Source of the DNA: an alpha proteobacterium AAP38
GTDB lineage: Bacteria > Pseudomonadota > Alphaproteobacteria > Azospirillales > Azospirillaceae
DNA: 64,000 nucleotides
Assembly (NCBI GenBank): GCA_001296005.1
Contig: LJHR01000009.1
Coordinates: 310,001 to 374,000 of the forward strand
Direction: 5' to 3'
Part shown: positions 1 through 9,431 of the stretch, piece after piece
Position numbering within the stretch: position 1 is the stretch's first letter
How the letters are laid out: each line of letters opens with the position of its first letter
Notes under the pieces: model-generated
The model's input: the letters and a program-made list of their open reading frames with translations, nothing else
Database searches by the model: none
What the model was told of the DNA's origin: nothing
Position numbers and translations under genes: made by a program

Positions 1-89
1 CGGACGGCGGGAATGATGGCAAAGCTGTGACCATCATCGCCCGCCGCCCGGTATTTGGCGCGCGGAAATAGGGATTAGTCCCTTCGTGA

Positions 90-2201
90 TCAGCCGTTGG
101 TGGCAGCGCCGCGTTCCAGATCCAGGGTCATGCGCATGGACGGGTGCCCCAAACGGGCCCGGTACAGATGCACATTTTCCAGAACACGCTGAACGTAGTT
201 CCGAGTCTCATAGATCGGCATGGTTTCGATCCAGTCGATCACATCGACTCCGGCCCCGCGTGGATCGCCATAATCACGCACCCAGCCCGCAACGCGCCCC
301 GGCCCGGCATTGTAGGCGGCGATGGCCAGGACATAGGAGCCGCCGAACCGGTCGATCATGTCGGCCAGATAGGTGGAACCTGTCTCCACATTATAGCGGG
401 GGTCGGCGGTCAGGCGATTGGCGGTGGTGCTGGTCTTTGGCTGCTGTTTGGCCGGTGGCTTCTTCGCCTTGGCGTCCTTGCCATTCTTGGCCGTCTTGGA
501 TGGGGTGGCAGCGGGTTTCGCGGGGGCAGAGGCGCGGTTCACGCCTGCTGCCGTGGTCGGCATCACCTGCATCAGGCCGCGTGCGCCGGCGGAGCTGACG
601 GCATCCGCCACGAAATTGCTTTCCTGACGGATGATGCCATGGATCAGGGCCGCCTCCGGTCGCGCCGGCGGCTTCATGTCCAGCAGCGGGAAGCCGGCAT
701 GGCGCAGCACGAAACCATCCTGCCACGCCGCACGGGAGGTGGTGACGGCCAGATCCTTGCGTTTAAGTGCCACGGCTAGTTCACCCACCATCCGGTATTC
801 CTCACCCGTCTTGGCGTCCAGCGACAGTTTGCGGATGAACAGGGTGGTGCGGTCGCTGTTCGCCCCCTCAATCCGGGCCAGGAGCCGGGTGACGCGGACC
901 ATATCGCGTTTATCAAAGGCCCGGCGCTGTTCGTCCGTCGGCTCCGGCTCCACCGGCAGGGCACTGCCAGGCGGGCGTTCCAGATGGTCGGCGGCCAACA
1001 GGCCATAGAAGGTGCCGCCATAGGTGGTGGCCGTATCATACCAGGTGGCGGCGCGTTCCTTGTCGCCCATTGCCTCCAGCGCACGGCCCGCCCAATAGGC
1101 ACCGCGGGAGCGGCTGACGGGGGAACTGGTGCCCCGGAACAAGGCCTCGAAATGCTTCAGCGCCTGATCGGGCTGGTTCAGCTTGCGCAGGGCCAGCCAG
1201 CCGGCCAGGAACTCCGCCTGCGCGAAACCCAGCCCATCCCTGGTGGCGTGGCCGGACACCAGTTCATAAGCGCGGGCATATTGTTCTTTCTCCATCAACC
1301 GGCGGGCCAGGATATGGCGTTCCACCCACCAGTCAGCGGCATGGGCCTGTTCTTCTGCCGGTTTGGAGGCCAGCACCTCCATGGCGCCGTCATCCATATC
1401 TTTGCGGCGGCGCCAGCGGGTGCGGTCATACTGGAGGCCGGGATCGTTCTGCAGGCTGGCCGGCACCCGGCGCAGGGCACCGTCAACACCGGGCGATTGC
1501 GCCGCCATGGCGATGCGCGCTTCCGCCACGGCCTGACGGCCTGGATCGACCAGCGGCATGACGCGCCGCGCCTCGTCGATCCTGTCGGCCCAGATCAACT
1601 GGTCCAGGCGCGCGGCATGGTCGCTGGGGCGCAGCAGCCCGACATAGCGCTGGCGGTAATCCCGCTCCTCCTGCGCGCCGAAACTGCCATTGATATAGCG
1701 GTCGCGGATCAGCTCGATGGCCCTGTCCGACGATCCCGTCTCCATCAGCGCATCGGCATAACGGCCTAGCCCCACCAGCGTCAGCGGCGGGTTCTTCTCA
1801 AACCATTCGCGGACCTGCGCGTAGGGCATGTCCGACGGCATCTTCGCCTCGGCATTGCGGCGCAGAGCGGCCTGGTTGGGCCAGTCGGGATGACGCTTCA
1901 TGAAGCCGGTGATGGCTTCCCAACTGGCATCGGTCCCACCCTGGGTCAGGGTCATCCACAAGATCAGCTGTGAGGCCAGATCGTCCGGCGCGCGGCGGAC
2001 AAGGCGCTGCGCCTCGTCCATTTTGCCCTGGTCGGCGGCGCGCAGGGCCTGCTTATAGATGCCGACATCACTGGTGGTACCGGCGGCCCGTGCCAATCCG
2101 GCACCGCCAAGCCCGATACCCAGGCAGAGCAGCATCGCCGCCAGGGCACGGCCTGCCGCCTTGTTTCGGGGATTGCGGCTGTTTAAGGTTCGCGCCTTCA
2201 T
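90..2201 (-). CDS. slt: Soluble lytic murein transglycosylase (Slt type)
   Basis: Periplasmic enzyme that cleaves peptidoglycan glycan strands, leaving 1,6-anhydro-MurNAc ends. The 703-residue product has a hydrophobic signal segment (about 19-40, ending LARA), a long helical repeat region (about 45-490) and a C-terminal SLT domain with the catalytic Glu527 in RQESNF, followed by GLMQVMP and AYNAGPGRV. A Lys/Ala/Pro-rich stretch (about 556-594) interrupts the SLT domain, which is unusual. The start MKARTLN was chosen because it gives a signal peptide; the frame stays open further upstream, but that part is antisense to dapA. It is divergent from dapA with 24 bp between the starts. Family assignment is firm; the precise class within Slt/MltE-like enzymes is less so. 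Confidence 0.93.
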   Translation of the reverse strand: MKARTLNSRNPRNKAAGRALAAMLLCLGIGLGGAGLARAAGTTSDVGIYKQALRAADQGKMDEAQRLVRRAPDDLASQLILWMTLTQGGTDASWEAITGFMKRHPDWPNQAALRRNAEAKMPSDMPYAQVREWFEKNPPLTLVGLGRYADALMETGSSDRAIELIRDRYINGSFGAQEERDYRQRYVGLLRPSDHAARLDQLIWADRIDEARRVMPLVDPGRQAVAEARIAMAAQSPGVDGALRRVPASLQNDPGLQYDRTRWRRRKDMDDGAMEVLASKPAEEQAHAADWWVERHILARRLMEKEQYARAYELVSGHATRDGLGFAQAEFLAGWLALRKLNQPDQALKHFEALFRGTSSPVSRSRGAYWAGRALEAMGDKERAATWYDTATTYGGTFYGLLAADHLERPPGSALPVEPEPTDEQRRAFDKRDMVRVTRLLARIEGANSDRTTLFIRKLSLDAKTGEEYRMVGELAVALKRKDLAVTTSRAAWQDGFVLRHAGFPLLDMKPPARPEAALIHGIIRQESNFVADAVSSAGARGLMQVMPTTAAGVNRASAPAKPAATPSKTAKNGKDAKAKKPPAKQQPKTSTTANRLTADPRYNVETGSTYLADMIDRFGGSYVLAIAAYNAGPGRVAGWVRDYGDPRGAGVDVIDWIETMPIYETRNYVQRVLENVHLYRARLGHPSMRMTLDLERGAATNG

Positions 2202-2225
2202 TCGTTCTGACCGGAGTGTCTTGCC

Positions 2226-3098
2226 ATGTTCAAGGGTTCCATCGTCGCACTGATTACGCCGTTCCGTGAGGGGAAGGTGGATGCGGTCGCGTTCAAGGAC
2301 TTCGTGGACTGGCAGATCAAACAGGGGACCCACGGCGTGGTTCCCGTGGGTACGACCGGCGAATCGCCGACGCTCAGCCATGAGGAACATCGTCTGGTCG
2401 TCTCCCTGACCGTTGAGGTGGCGAAGGGCCGGGTGCCCGTGATCGCCGGCACCGGTTCCAATTCGACCGAAGAGGCCATTGCCCTCACCCGTCACGCCAA
2501 GGAGGCCGGTGCCGACGCCGCCCTGGTGGTCACACCTTATTACAACAAGCCGTCGCAGGAAGGTCTTTATCAGCATTACAAGGCCATCCATGACGCCGTC
2601 GATCTGCCCATCATCATCTACAACATCCCCGGCCGCAGCGTCATCGACATGTCTGTCGCAACCATGGCGCGGCTGGCGAAGTTGCCCAACATCGTGGGTG
2701 TGAAGGACGCGACGGCCGATCTGGCCCGCCCGCTTCGCACCCGCGTCGAAATCGGGCCCGACTTCTGCCAGCTTTCGGGCGAGGATGCCACTGTTACAGG
2801 CTTCCTGGCCCAGGGTGGGGTGGGTTGCATCTCCGTCACGGCCAATGTGGCGCCGGCGCTCTGCTCGCAGTTGCATGAGGCGTGGCAGCGTGGCGATCTG
2901 GTCGAAATGGCCCGTATCCGCGACATCCTGCTGCCGCTGCATCAGGCCATGTTTGTGGAGACCAGCCCGGCCCCGGTGAAATATGCCGCCAGCCTGCTGG
3001 GCAAGGCCACCCCGGATGTGCGTCTGCCGCTGGTGCCGTGCAGTGCGGAAGGCCGCACGGTGGTCGAGGCCGCGATGCGCAAGTCTGGTCTGATCTGA
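2226..3098 (+). CDS. dapA: 4-hydroxy-tetrahydrodipicolinate synthase
   Basis: First committed step of lysine and meso-diaminopimelate synthesis: condenses pyruvate with aspartate semialdehyde in the cytoplasm. The 290 residues match the usual family length. Visible motifs are GTTGESPTL (42-50), [11 protein letters not shown] (105-115), Tyr132 in IYNIPGR and the Schiff-base Lys160 in GVKDAT. It sits between a divergent cell-wall hydrolase gene and smpB, and a strong terminator follows, so it is probably monocistronic. Confidence 0.97.
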   Translation: MFKGSIVALITPFREGKVDAVAFKDFVDWQIKQGTHGVVPVGTTGESPTLSHEEHRLVVSLTVEVAKGRVPVIAGTGSNSTEEAIALTRHAKEAGADAALVVTPYYNKPSQEGLYQHYKAIHDAVDLPIIIYNIPGRSVIDMSVATMARLAKLPNIVGVKDATADLARPLRTRVEIGPDFCQLSGEDATVTGFLAQGGVGCISVTANVAPALCSQLHEAWQRGDLVEMARIRDILLPLHQAMFVETSPAPVKYAASLLGKATPDVRLPLVPCSAEGRTVVEAAMRKSGLI

Positions 3099-3126
3099 TC
3101 GGCTGATTTCATTGAACTTGCCGAAG

Positions 3127-3160
3127 CGTGCCCCCATAACAGGGGGCACGTTTTGTTTTT
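3127..3160 (+). terminator. Rho-independent terminator of dapA
   Basis: Perfect 9-bp stem CGTGCCCCC/GGGGGCACG (3127-3135 and 3142-3150) with a 6-nt loop, followed directly by a T-rich run TTTTGTTTTT. It lies 29 bp after the dapA stop. Confidence 0.93.
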
Positions 3161-3181
3161 ACGGATCGGATTGTTCCAGCG

Positions 3182-3655
3182 ATGGCGAACAACGCGCCCG
3201 AGCGCAAATTGGCGGCACAGAACCGCCGGGCCCGCTTCGATTACTTTATCGAGGATACGGTGGAGGCCGGCATCATGCTGACCGGCACCGAGGTGAAGTC
3301 GCTGCGTGGCGGGAAGGCCTCCATCCTGGAAGCCTATGCCGGTGAGATCGGGGGCGAGCTTTTCCTGGTCAATTCCTACATCCCGGAATATGGCCAGGCC
3401 GGCGCCTGGCTGCAGCATGATCCCAAGCGTCCGCGCAAGCTGCTGGTCCGCAAGCGCGAACTGGTGAAGATGCTGGCCGCCATCGCGCGCCAGGGCATGA
3501 CCCTGGTGCCCATGTCTGTCTATTTCAATGATCGTGGTAAGGCCAAGGTCGAGATCGGCGTTGCCAAGGGCAAGAACAAGGGCGACAAGCGCGACACCGA
3601 GAAGGAACGTGATTGGCAGCGCGATAAGGCCCGCCTGATGCGGGCACGCGGTTAG
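3182..3655 (+). CDS. smpB: SsrA-binding protein
   Basis: Partner of tmRNA in trans-translation; binds tmRNA and delivers it to stalled ribosomes. The 157 residues carry the classic features: N-terminal [25 protein letters not shown], the YIPEY segment, and a basic C-terminal tail ([20 protein letters not shown]) that mimics the missing codon-anticodon duplex. It follows dapA after a terminator. The tmRNA gene itself is not in this window. Confidence 0.97.
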   Translation: MANNAPERKLAAQNRRARFDYFIEDTVEAGIMLTGTEVKSLRGGKASILEAYAGEIGGELFLVNSYIPEYGQAGAWLQHDPKRPRKLLVRKRELVKMLAAIARQGMTLVPMSVYFNDRGKAKVEIGVAKGKNKGDKRDTEKERDWQRDKARLMRARG

Positions 3656-3738
3656 CGAACGCTTCCTGCGCCTATTGCGTCACACCACTGCAATATTAAC
3701 AGTCGGGTAACCATCCTCACCTTCCCAAGTCTCCTGGA

Positions 3739-3750
3739 AACGATATCGTT
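3739..3750. promoter_or_regulatory. Palindrome upstream of a TonB receptor, possible operator
   Basis: Perfect 12-bp palindrome AACGATATCGTT, 59 bp before the receptor start at 3810. The position fits an operator, but no regulator is adjacent and it does not match the LacI-type operators at 49611 and 55303. Confidence 0.3.
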
Positions 3751-3809
3751 CCTGGGTGCTCGGTCGTTCCATATGGGGCGGCGACTGAAGATAGTCGGGA
3801 GAAGAACAC

Positions 3810-6242
3810 ATGGGGAAGCAGTGGCTTAAGGTTGGTACGGCATTGGCCGGGTTCCTGACCGTGGCGGGGGGCGCCCAGGCTCAGCAGCCCGCCGGCGATG
3901 TCGAAGAAATCGTGGTGACGGGTACGCGCCGTGCCGACCGCACCCTGGCGGAATCGCCGGTGCCGGTGGACGTGATCTCGGCGGGCGAACTGGAACGGTC
4001 GGGCCTGGGTGAGGTCAACAAGGTCCTGAACGCCCTTGTCCCTTCCTTTAACTTCCCCCAGCCGACCATCACCGACGGTACCGACCATATCCGTCCGGCC
4101 ACGCTGCGCGGTCTGTCGCCCGACCACACGTTGGTCCTGATCAATGGCAAGCGGCGTCACAATACGGCGTTGCTGAACCTGAACGGTTCCGTCGGGCGCG
4201 GTTCCACGGGTGCGGACCTGAATGCCATTCCCGCATCGGCCATCCGCCGGGTTGAGGTGCTGCGCGATGGGGCCGCGGCGCAGTACGGGTCCGATGCCAT
4301 CGCGGGCGTGATCAACATCATCCTGAAGGACAATAATTCCGGCGGCTCGGCCTTCGGCTCCTATGGACAGACCTATGAGGGCGATGGCGATGTCTATCAT
4401 TTCGCCTCCAATGCCGGCGTCACCATCGGCAATGGCGGCTATCTGAACCTGACCGCCGAATATCGCGACCGCGCCCATACCAACCGTCAGGCTGCCGATA
4501 TCCGCCAGCAATATAACAATCTTGCCGGTGGTGTTCCCGACCCGCGTGAGGCGACGATCAACCGCACCGACAATTTCTGGTATGGCGACAGCGACGTCAC
4601 CGACTATAACGTCGTCTATAATCTGGGCCTGCCGCTGGGCAGCGCAGAACTGTACTCCTTCGGCAATTACAACAAACGTGAGGGCAAAGCCGGTGCCACC
4701 TGGCGCCGTCCGCGCGACCCCAACAATGTCCGCTCCATCTATCCCGACGGCTTCCTGCCCTTCATCACGTCCGACATCGACGATATGTCGGTGGCCGTGG
4801 GCGTGAAGGGCGATGCCGGGGAGACGCGGTACGACATTTCCGGCACCTATGGCCGCAACGACTTTCCGTTCAGTGTGGAAAACACCCTGAACGCCACCTA
4901 TGGCACCAACAGCCGCCGCAGCTTCTATGCCGGTGATCTGCTCTATACCCAGGGTGTGATCAATGCCGACGCGTCGCGCGACGTCGATATCGGCCTGCCA
5001 TCCTCCCTCAGCGTCTCCGCTGGTCTGGAATACCGCACCGAAGGCTATGAGCTGGGGGCAGGGGATGAGGATAGCTGGAAGGATGGCGGCGTAAAGGTGC
5101 TGGATGGCGGTTCCACCAGCGCCATCGGCAGCCAGCCTGCCCCCGGTGCCCAGGGCTTCCCCGGCTTCCGGCCCAGCGACGAGGTCGATGTCGACCGCCA
5201 CAGTTATGCCGCCTATCTCGACATGGAAACCAAGCTGTCCGACGCGCTGCTGGTCAGCGTGGCGGGCCGTGTCGAACATTATTCCGACTTCGGCTGGACC
5301 GGGTCGGGCAAGTTCGCCTTCAAGTATGATGTTACCGATGCGTTCGGCCTGCGCGGTGCGGTGTCCAACGGCTTCCGCGCGCCCTCCTTGCAGCAGAGCT
5401 ATTTCTCTTCCACCGCCACCAACTTCATCGGCGGCGTACCGTTTGAAATCCGCACCTTCCGCGTCAATGATCCGGCGGCCCAGGCCCTGGGTGCCGAAGA
5501 CCTGAAGCCGGAAAAGTCGATCAATTACAGCCTGGGCTTCACCTCCAACCCGTTTGAAGGTGCCAGCCTGACGGTGGATGCCTATCAGATCCGTATCGAT
5601 GACCGTATCGTCCTGTCGGAAAACCTGACGGGCACGGCGGTTCAGAATTTCCTGACGGCGCGGGGCTTTGCCGGTGTCACCGGCGGGCGCTTCTTCACCA
5701 ACGCCATTGATACCCGCACGCGCGGCGTCGACATTGTCGGCACCTACCGCGCCGATCTGGACACGGCAGGTACCCTGAACCTGACGGCGGGCGTCAATTT
5801 CAACGATACCAAGACGTTGAACGTGAAGCCCAACCCGTCCACGCTCAGCACGGTCGGCCTGCAACTGACCCGCTTCTCCCGCGTGGAGGAAGGGCGGTTC
5901 GAGGAGGCCCAGCCGGACAACAAGATCAACCTGTCGGCCAGCTGGCAGTACGAAGACCTCAATCTGACCCTGCGTGGCACGCGCTATGGCAAGTTCACCT
6001 CGCGCAATGCCAATGCCGCGCTGGATCAGACCTTCGGGGCTGAATGGGTGGTCGATCTTGATGTCGGTTATGACCTGACGGACAGCCTGTCGATCTCCGC
6101 CGGTGTGAACAACCTGTTCGACAATTACACCGATCTGGTCATTCCGGGTGCCAACCCGAACGGCTTTGCCCAGTATTCTAACTTCTCGCCGTTCGGTTTC
6201 AACGGCGGCTTCTACTATGCCAAGGTCAAGGTGACCTGGTAA
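3810..6242 (+). CDS. TonB-dependent outer-membrane receptor
   Basis: Energised outer-membrane importer of an unknown ligand. The 810 residues begin with a signal peptide (1-24, ending AQA) and a TonB-box-like EEIVVTG (32-38). The plug follows, with LRGLSPDHTLVLINGKRR and VEVLRDGAAAQYGSDAIAG, and then a long beta-barrel ending in an aromatic residue (VKVTW). Its plug resembles receptors common in sphingomonads and Caulobacter, some of which import plant-derived compounds; this is family knowledge, not evidence for its ligand. No transporter or degradative enzyme is adjacent, and the gene appears monocistronic. Confidence 0.92.
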   Translation: MGKQWLKVGTALAGFLTVAGGAQAQQPAGDVEEIVVTGTRRADRTLAESPVPVDVISAGELERSGLGEVNKVLNALVPSFNFPQPTITDGTDHIRPATLRGLSPDHTLVLINGKRRHNTALLNLNGSVGRGSTGADLNAIPASAIRRVEVLRDGAAAQYGSDAIAGVINIILKDNNSGGSAFGSYGQTYEGDGDVYHFASNAGVTIGNGGYLNLTAEYRDRAHTNRQAADIRQQYNNLAGGVPDPREATINRTDNFWYGDSDVTDYNVVYNLGLPLGSAELYSFGNYNKREGKAGATWRRPRDPNNVRSIYPDGFLPFITSDIDDMSVAVGVKGDAGETRYDISGTYGRNDFPFSVENTLNATYGTNSRRSFYAGDLLYTQGVINADASRDVDIGLPSSLSVSAGLEYRTEGYELGAGDEDSWKDGGVKVLDGGSTSAIGSQPAPGAQGFPGFRPSDEVDVDRHSYAAYLDMETKLSDALLVSVAGRVEHYSDFGWTGSGKFAFKYDVTDAFGLRGAVSNGFRAPSLQQSYFSSTATNFIGGVPFEIRTFRVNDPAAQALGAEDLKPEKSINYSLGFTSNPFEGASLTVDAYQIRIDDRIVLSENLTGTAVQNFLTARGFAGVTGGRFFTNAIDTRTRGVDIVGTYRADLDTAGTLNLTAGVNFNDTKTLNVKPNPSTLSTVGLQLTRFSRVEEGRFEEAQPDNKINLSASWQYEDLNLTLRGTRYGKFTSRNANAALDQTFGAEWVVDLDVGYDLTDSLSISAGVNNLFDNYTDLVIPGANPNGFAQYSNFSPFGFNGGFYYAKVKVTW

Positions 6243-6250
6243 CGGTTCCG

Positions 6251-6285
6251 ATCCCGGCGGCGGCGGATTGCGCCGCCGCCGGGAT
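6251..6285. terminator. Long hairpin between convergent genes
   Basis: Perfect 15-bp GC-rich stem (6251-6265 with 6271-6285) and a 5-nt loop, lying between the TonB receptor stop and the convergent methyltransferase stop. It lacks a good T tract on either strand, so its terminator role is inferred from position. Confidence 0.65.
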
Positions 6286-6290
6286 TAATC

Positions 6291-7112
6291 TCACCGCTCA
6301 AACAGCCAATTCATCTTGCTGTTGCCGAAGGTCCGGTATCCCGCCGCCTTGAAGCGGCCCAGAAGGTCGCCGGCCCAGCTTTCCTGTGACCGTTCGATGA
6401 TTATCACGCGCGGCCACAGGTCTTCGGGCGCCTGATCGAAGAAGGGCAGCAGAGCCTTGTCCTCCGCCCCCTCGATATCGATCTTCAGCATGTCGATGCG
6501 GGTGATCCCCGTCTCCGCCAGCACATCGACCAGGGGGCGCACGCGCACGGGCGTGGATTTGCCGCCATGATCGCGGACCAGGGAGGAGCCGCCCAGGTTG
6601 CTGTCATCCAGATAAAGCCCCATCACCCCTTCCTCCGCCCCGATGGCGCAATCAGCATGGGTGATGGAGGCGTCCGTTCGGTTGAGGCCCAAGTTGAAGC
6701 GCAGCCTCCGTGCCGCCTCCGGTCCCGGCTCTACCGCCAGGATGCGGCCGCCCGGCCCCAGGAAACGGGCCGCGTTCAGGGTGTAGAGCCCGACATTGGC
6801 CCCGATATCGACAAAGGTCCCGTCGCGCGGCAGACGCGTGGCCAGCAGCGCCATTTCTTCGGGGTCGAAGAATTGCGGCATGAACAGGAATTTGCGTTCC
6901 CCGACATTGTCGCCGGGATGGAGACGCAGATGGATGCCACGCACCGCCACGTCGAACACCGGGCCTTGCAGGACCATCGCCACCTTGCGCAGCCAGAGCG
7001 CCAGACGCCGGCCCGTGGGTGTGACGGGCAATCCCTGGCACAGGTCGGTCAGCAGCCGGGGCAGGGTGCCGGGGGCGTGGGTGCCGAAGGGCGGCTCCTG
7101 TACATTGCGCAA
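6291..7112 (-). CDS. FkbM family methyltransferase
   Basis: SAM-dependent methyltransferase of the FkbM family, which usually O-methylates sugars in polysaccharides, glycolipids or natural products. The 273 residues contain SAM motif I FVDIGANVGLYT, the acidic motif ILAVEPGPE and the family's signature IDMLKIDIEGAE. No signal peptide. It is convergent with the receptor upstream and divergent from potF; no glycosyltransferase is adjacent, so the substrate is unknown. Confidence 0.85.
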   Translation of the reverse strand: MRNVQEPPFGTHAPGTLPRLLTDLCQGLPVTPTGRRLALWLRKVAMVLQGPVFDVAVRGIHLRLHPGDNVGERKFLFMPQFFDPEEMALLATRLPRDGTFVDIGANVGLYTLNAARFLGPGGRILAVEPGPEAARRLRFNLGLNRTDASITHADCAIGAEEGVMGLYLDDSNLGGSSLVRDHGGKSTPVRVRPLVDVLAETGITRIDMLKIDIEGAEDKALLPFFDQAPEDLWPRVIIIERSQESWAGDLLGRFKAAGYRTFGNSKMNWLFER

Positions 7113-7344
7113 AACATGACCTCCAGCCAGCAGAAACTGCCCCTTGAAAGGGCATCGGCGGCACGCTTATGCCATAAGGTATAGGATGTCGCATCCCCTT
7201 ACGACACAAGGCAAATCCATCGTCATTGACAAGGCACCGGCGCCTATGTGCAATGCCCGCTGTCCAGGGTGCCGCGGGCAGCGGCGCCCACCTACCGGGG
7301 CGGTCCCGTGCCAAGCGGGCGTCCGATCTGATTGGGGGTCCTTG

Positions 7345-8439
7345 ATGAAGCTGAAGCACGTGATCGGCGCCATCGGCATGGTTGCCGCCATCGCCGTCGG
7401 CCATACGGCCATGGCCCAGGAAAAGAAGGTCAACATCTATAACTGGGCCGATTATATCGGCGAGACCACGCTGGACGACTTCACCAAGGCGACCGGGATC
7501 AAGACGCAGTATGACGTCTTCACAGATCTGGAAACCCTGGAATCGAAGCTGCTGGTCGGCAATTCCGGTTACGATGTGGCCGTGCCATCGGCGGAACCGA
7601 CGATGCGCAAGCTGATCCAGGCCAAGGCCATCCAGAAGTTGGACAAGTCCAAGATCCCCAACCTGAAGAATCTTGACCCGTCGCTGATGAAGCTGGTCGA
7701 ATCGACCGATCCCGGCAATGAATATGGCGTCATCTATCAGTGGGGCACCATCGGCATCGGCTATAATGTCGAAAAGGTGAAGGAACTGCTGCCCAACGCC
7801 CCGACGGACAGCTGGCAGCTGGTCATGAACCCGGAAAACGCCAAGAAGCTGGCGGCCTGCGGCATCGTCTTCCTGGACAGCCAGACCGACATCCTGCCGT
7901 CAGTGTTCAAGTCGCAGGGCCTGGACCCGAACTCCGAGAACGCCGAAGACACCAAGAAGGCCGAAGCGGCCATGCTGGCCATCCGCCCGCATATCAAGAC
8001 CTTCGTGCCGTCGGTGATCGACCCGCTGGCCACGGGTGACGCCTGCGTCGCCGTCGGCTATTCGGGCGACGTGTTCCAGGCCGCGGCGCGTGCAGAAGAG
8101 GCGAAGGCCAAGTTCACCATCGCCTATTCCATTCCCAAGGAAGGCGCCCAGGTCTGGTTCGACATGGCCACCATTCCGGCGGGTGCCAACGTGGCCAATG
8201 CCTCGGCCTTCATCAATTATGTGCTGGAGCCGAAAGTGATGGCCGGCATCAGCGATTTCGTCGCCTATGCCAACGCCGTTCCTGCCTCCTGGAAGCTGAT
8301 GAGCCCGGATGTCGCCAACAATGCGGCCATTTTCCCGCCCAAGGACGTGATGGCGAAGATGTTCACTGTCAAGCAGATCAACCAGAAGGCGGAGCGTGAA
8401 CGCACCCGTGCCTGGACCAAGATCAAGACGGGCCGTTGA
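7345..8439 (+). CDS. potF: Spermidine/putrescine ABC transporter, periplasmic binding protein
   Basis: Periplasmic polyamine receptor feeding the PotGHI membrane complex. The 364 residues match PotF length (about 370). Signal peptide 1-24 (TAMAQ), then VNIYNWADYIGE and YDVFTDLETLESKLLVG, typical of PotD/PotF proteins. The ATG at 7345 was chosen because the signal peptide begins there and a GGGGGTC ribosome site precedes it; the frame is open upstream to 7144 without coding character. Unusually, potG lies 3.1 kb downstream, with four genes between. Confidence 0.93.
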   Translation: MKLKHVIGAIGMVAAIAVGHTAMAQEKKVNIYNWADYIGETTLDDFTKATGIKTQYDVFTDLETLESKLLVGNSGYDVAVPSAEPTMRKLIQAKAIQKLDKSKIPNLKNLDPSLMKLVESTDPGNEYGVIYQWGTIGIGYNVEKVKELLPNAPTDSWQLVMNPENAKKLAACGIVFLDSQTDILPSVFKSQGLDPNSENAEDTKKAEAAMLAIRPHIKTFVPSVIDPLATGDACVAVGYSGDVFQAAARAEEAKAKFTIAYSIPKEGAQVWFDMATIPAGANVANASAFINYVLEPKVMAGISDFVAYANAVPASWKLMSPDVANNAAIFPPKDVMAKMFTVKQINQKAERERTRAWTKIKTGR

Positions 8440-8469
8440 TCCATAACGGTCTTTGGACTGAATGCCATG

Positions 8470-8506
8470 GGGCGTCGACGGGTTCACCGTCGGCGCCCTT
8501 TGCATT
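8470..8506 (+). terminator. Terminator of potF
   Basis: 12-bp stem (8470-8481 with 8487-8498, one G-U pair) and 5-nt loop GTTCA, followed by a short T-rich tail (TTTGCATTT). It sits 30 bp past the potF stop, which supports potF being transcribed alone. Confidence 0.8.
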
Positions 8507-8576
8507 TCTGGTGATATTCCACGATGCTGGCATCCGGCGCGCCATCGGGCGGGGGCCGGTGGTACTGGAGATATGA

Positions 8577-9431
8577 ATGACAGTTCAGGGTGTTCGCCTG
8601 TTCAACGACCTGACGGGGACGGACGTTAAGGTCAAGGTGGTGGATATCGGGGCGAATCCGATCGACAGCGATCCGCCCTATCTTCCGATGTTGAAGCGCG
8701 GCCACGCAGAGGTGGTGGGATTTGAGCCCAACCCCGATGCATTGGCCAAGTTGCTGGAGAAGATGGGGCCGGACGAAACCTATCTGCCGGATGCAGTGGG
8801 TGATGGCGGGCGCCACGTGCTGCGCATGTGCCATGCGCCCGGCATGACCTCCTTGCTGGAACCGGATCAGCGGGTTCTGTCGCTTTTCCATGGCTTCCCG
8901 ATTTGGGGGCATGTGGTGGGCCGGACCGAGATGAATACGGTTCGGCTGGATGACGTGCCGGAAACAGCCGGTGCCGACATGATCAAGATCGACATCCAGG
9001 GCGGGGAGCTGATGGCGCTTCGCAGCGGGATCGAGCGTTTGCGCGACGTGGTGGTGATCCAGACGGAGGTGGAGTTCCTACCCCTTTACAAGGATCAGCC
9101 CCTGTTCAGCGAGGTGGAACAGTTCCTGCGCTCACAGGGTTTTATCTTCCACCGTTTCTTTCCATTGGAAAGCCGCATCCTGCAGCCCACGTCGATCAAT
9201 GGCAATATGTATGGCGGGTTGAGCCAGGTCGTCTATGCAGACGCCGTCTTTGTCCGTGATTTCATTTCTCTGGATGGATATTCTGACCGCCAGCTTCTGG
9301 CAGCCGCCTCCATCGTTCATAACTGCTATAACTCCATCGATCTCAGTCTGCGCTTCCTTTACGAATATGACCGTCGCACCGGCTCCATCACGGCGGAGCA
9401 TTACTTCCGGCGTCTGACCGGGGGGGAGTAA
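8577..9431 (+). CDS. FkbM family methyltransferase (second copy)
   Basis: 284-residue SAM-dependent methyltransferase. The motifs are shifted from the textbook order: KVVDIGANPID near residue 20, VVGFEPNPDAL, then ADMIKIDIQGGEL, where Gln-Gly-Gly replaces the usual Glu-Gly-Ala. The C-terminal 100 residues have a YADAVFVRDF segment typical of longer FkbM proteins. It shares little obvious sequence with the copy at 6291-7112, so it is not a recent duplicate. Its 3' end overlaps the convergent regulator gene by 44 bp. Substrate unknown. Confidence 0.8.
   Translation: MTVQGVRLFNDLTGTDVKVKVVDIGANPIDSDPPYLPMLKRGHAEVVGFEPNPDALAKLLEKMGPDETYLPDAVGDGGRHVLRMCHAPGMTSLLEPDQRVLSLFHGFPIWGHVVGRTEMNTVRLDDVPETAGADMIKIDIQGGELMALRSGIERLRDVVVIQTEVEFLPLYKDQPLFSEVEQFLRSQGFIFHRFFPLESRILQPTSINGNMYGGLSQVVYADAVFVRDFISLDGYSDRQLLAAASIVHNCYNSIDLSLRFLYEYDRRTGSITAEHYFRRLTGGE

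Noticed and set aside
2202-3149. N-terminal extension of the lytic transglycosylase
   Set aside because: The frame is open but antisense to dapA, and a signal peptide begins at 2201.
3717-5864. Long minus-strand open frame (715 codons)
   Set aside because: Antisense to the TonB receptor at 3810-6242.
7226-7254. TTGACA with TGCAAT as a potF promoter
   Set aside because: The -10 match is poor and alphaproteobacterial promoters are too variable to call this by eye.
7144-7344. N-terminal extension of PotF
   Set aside because: The signal peptide starts at 7345 behind a ribosome site; the extension has several cysteines and no family match.
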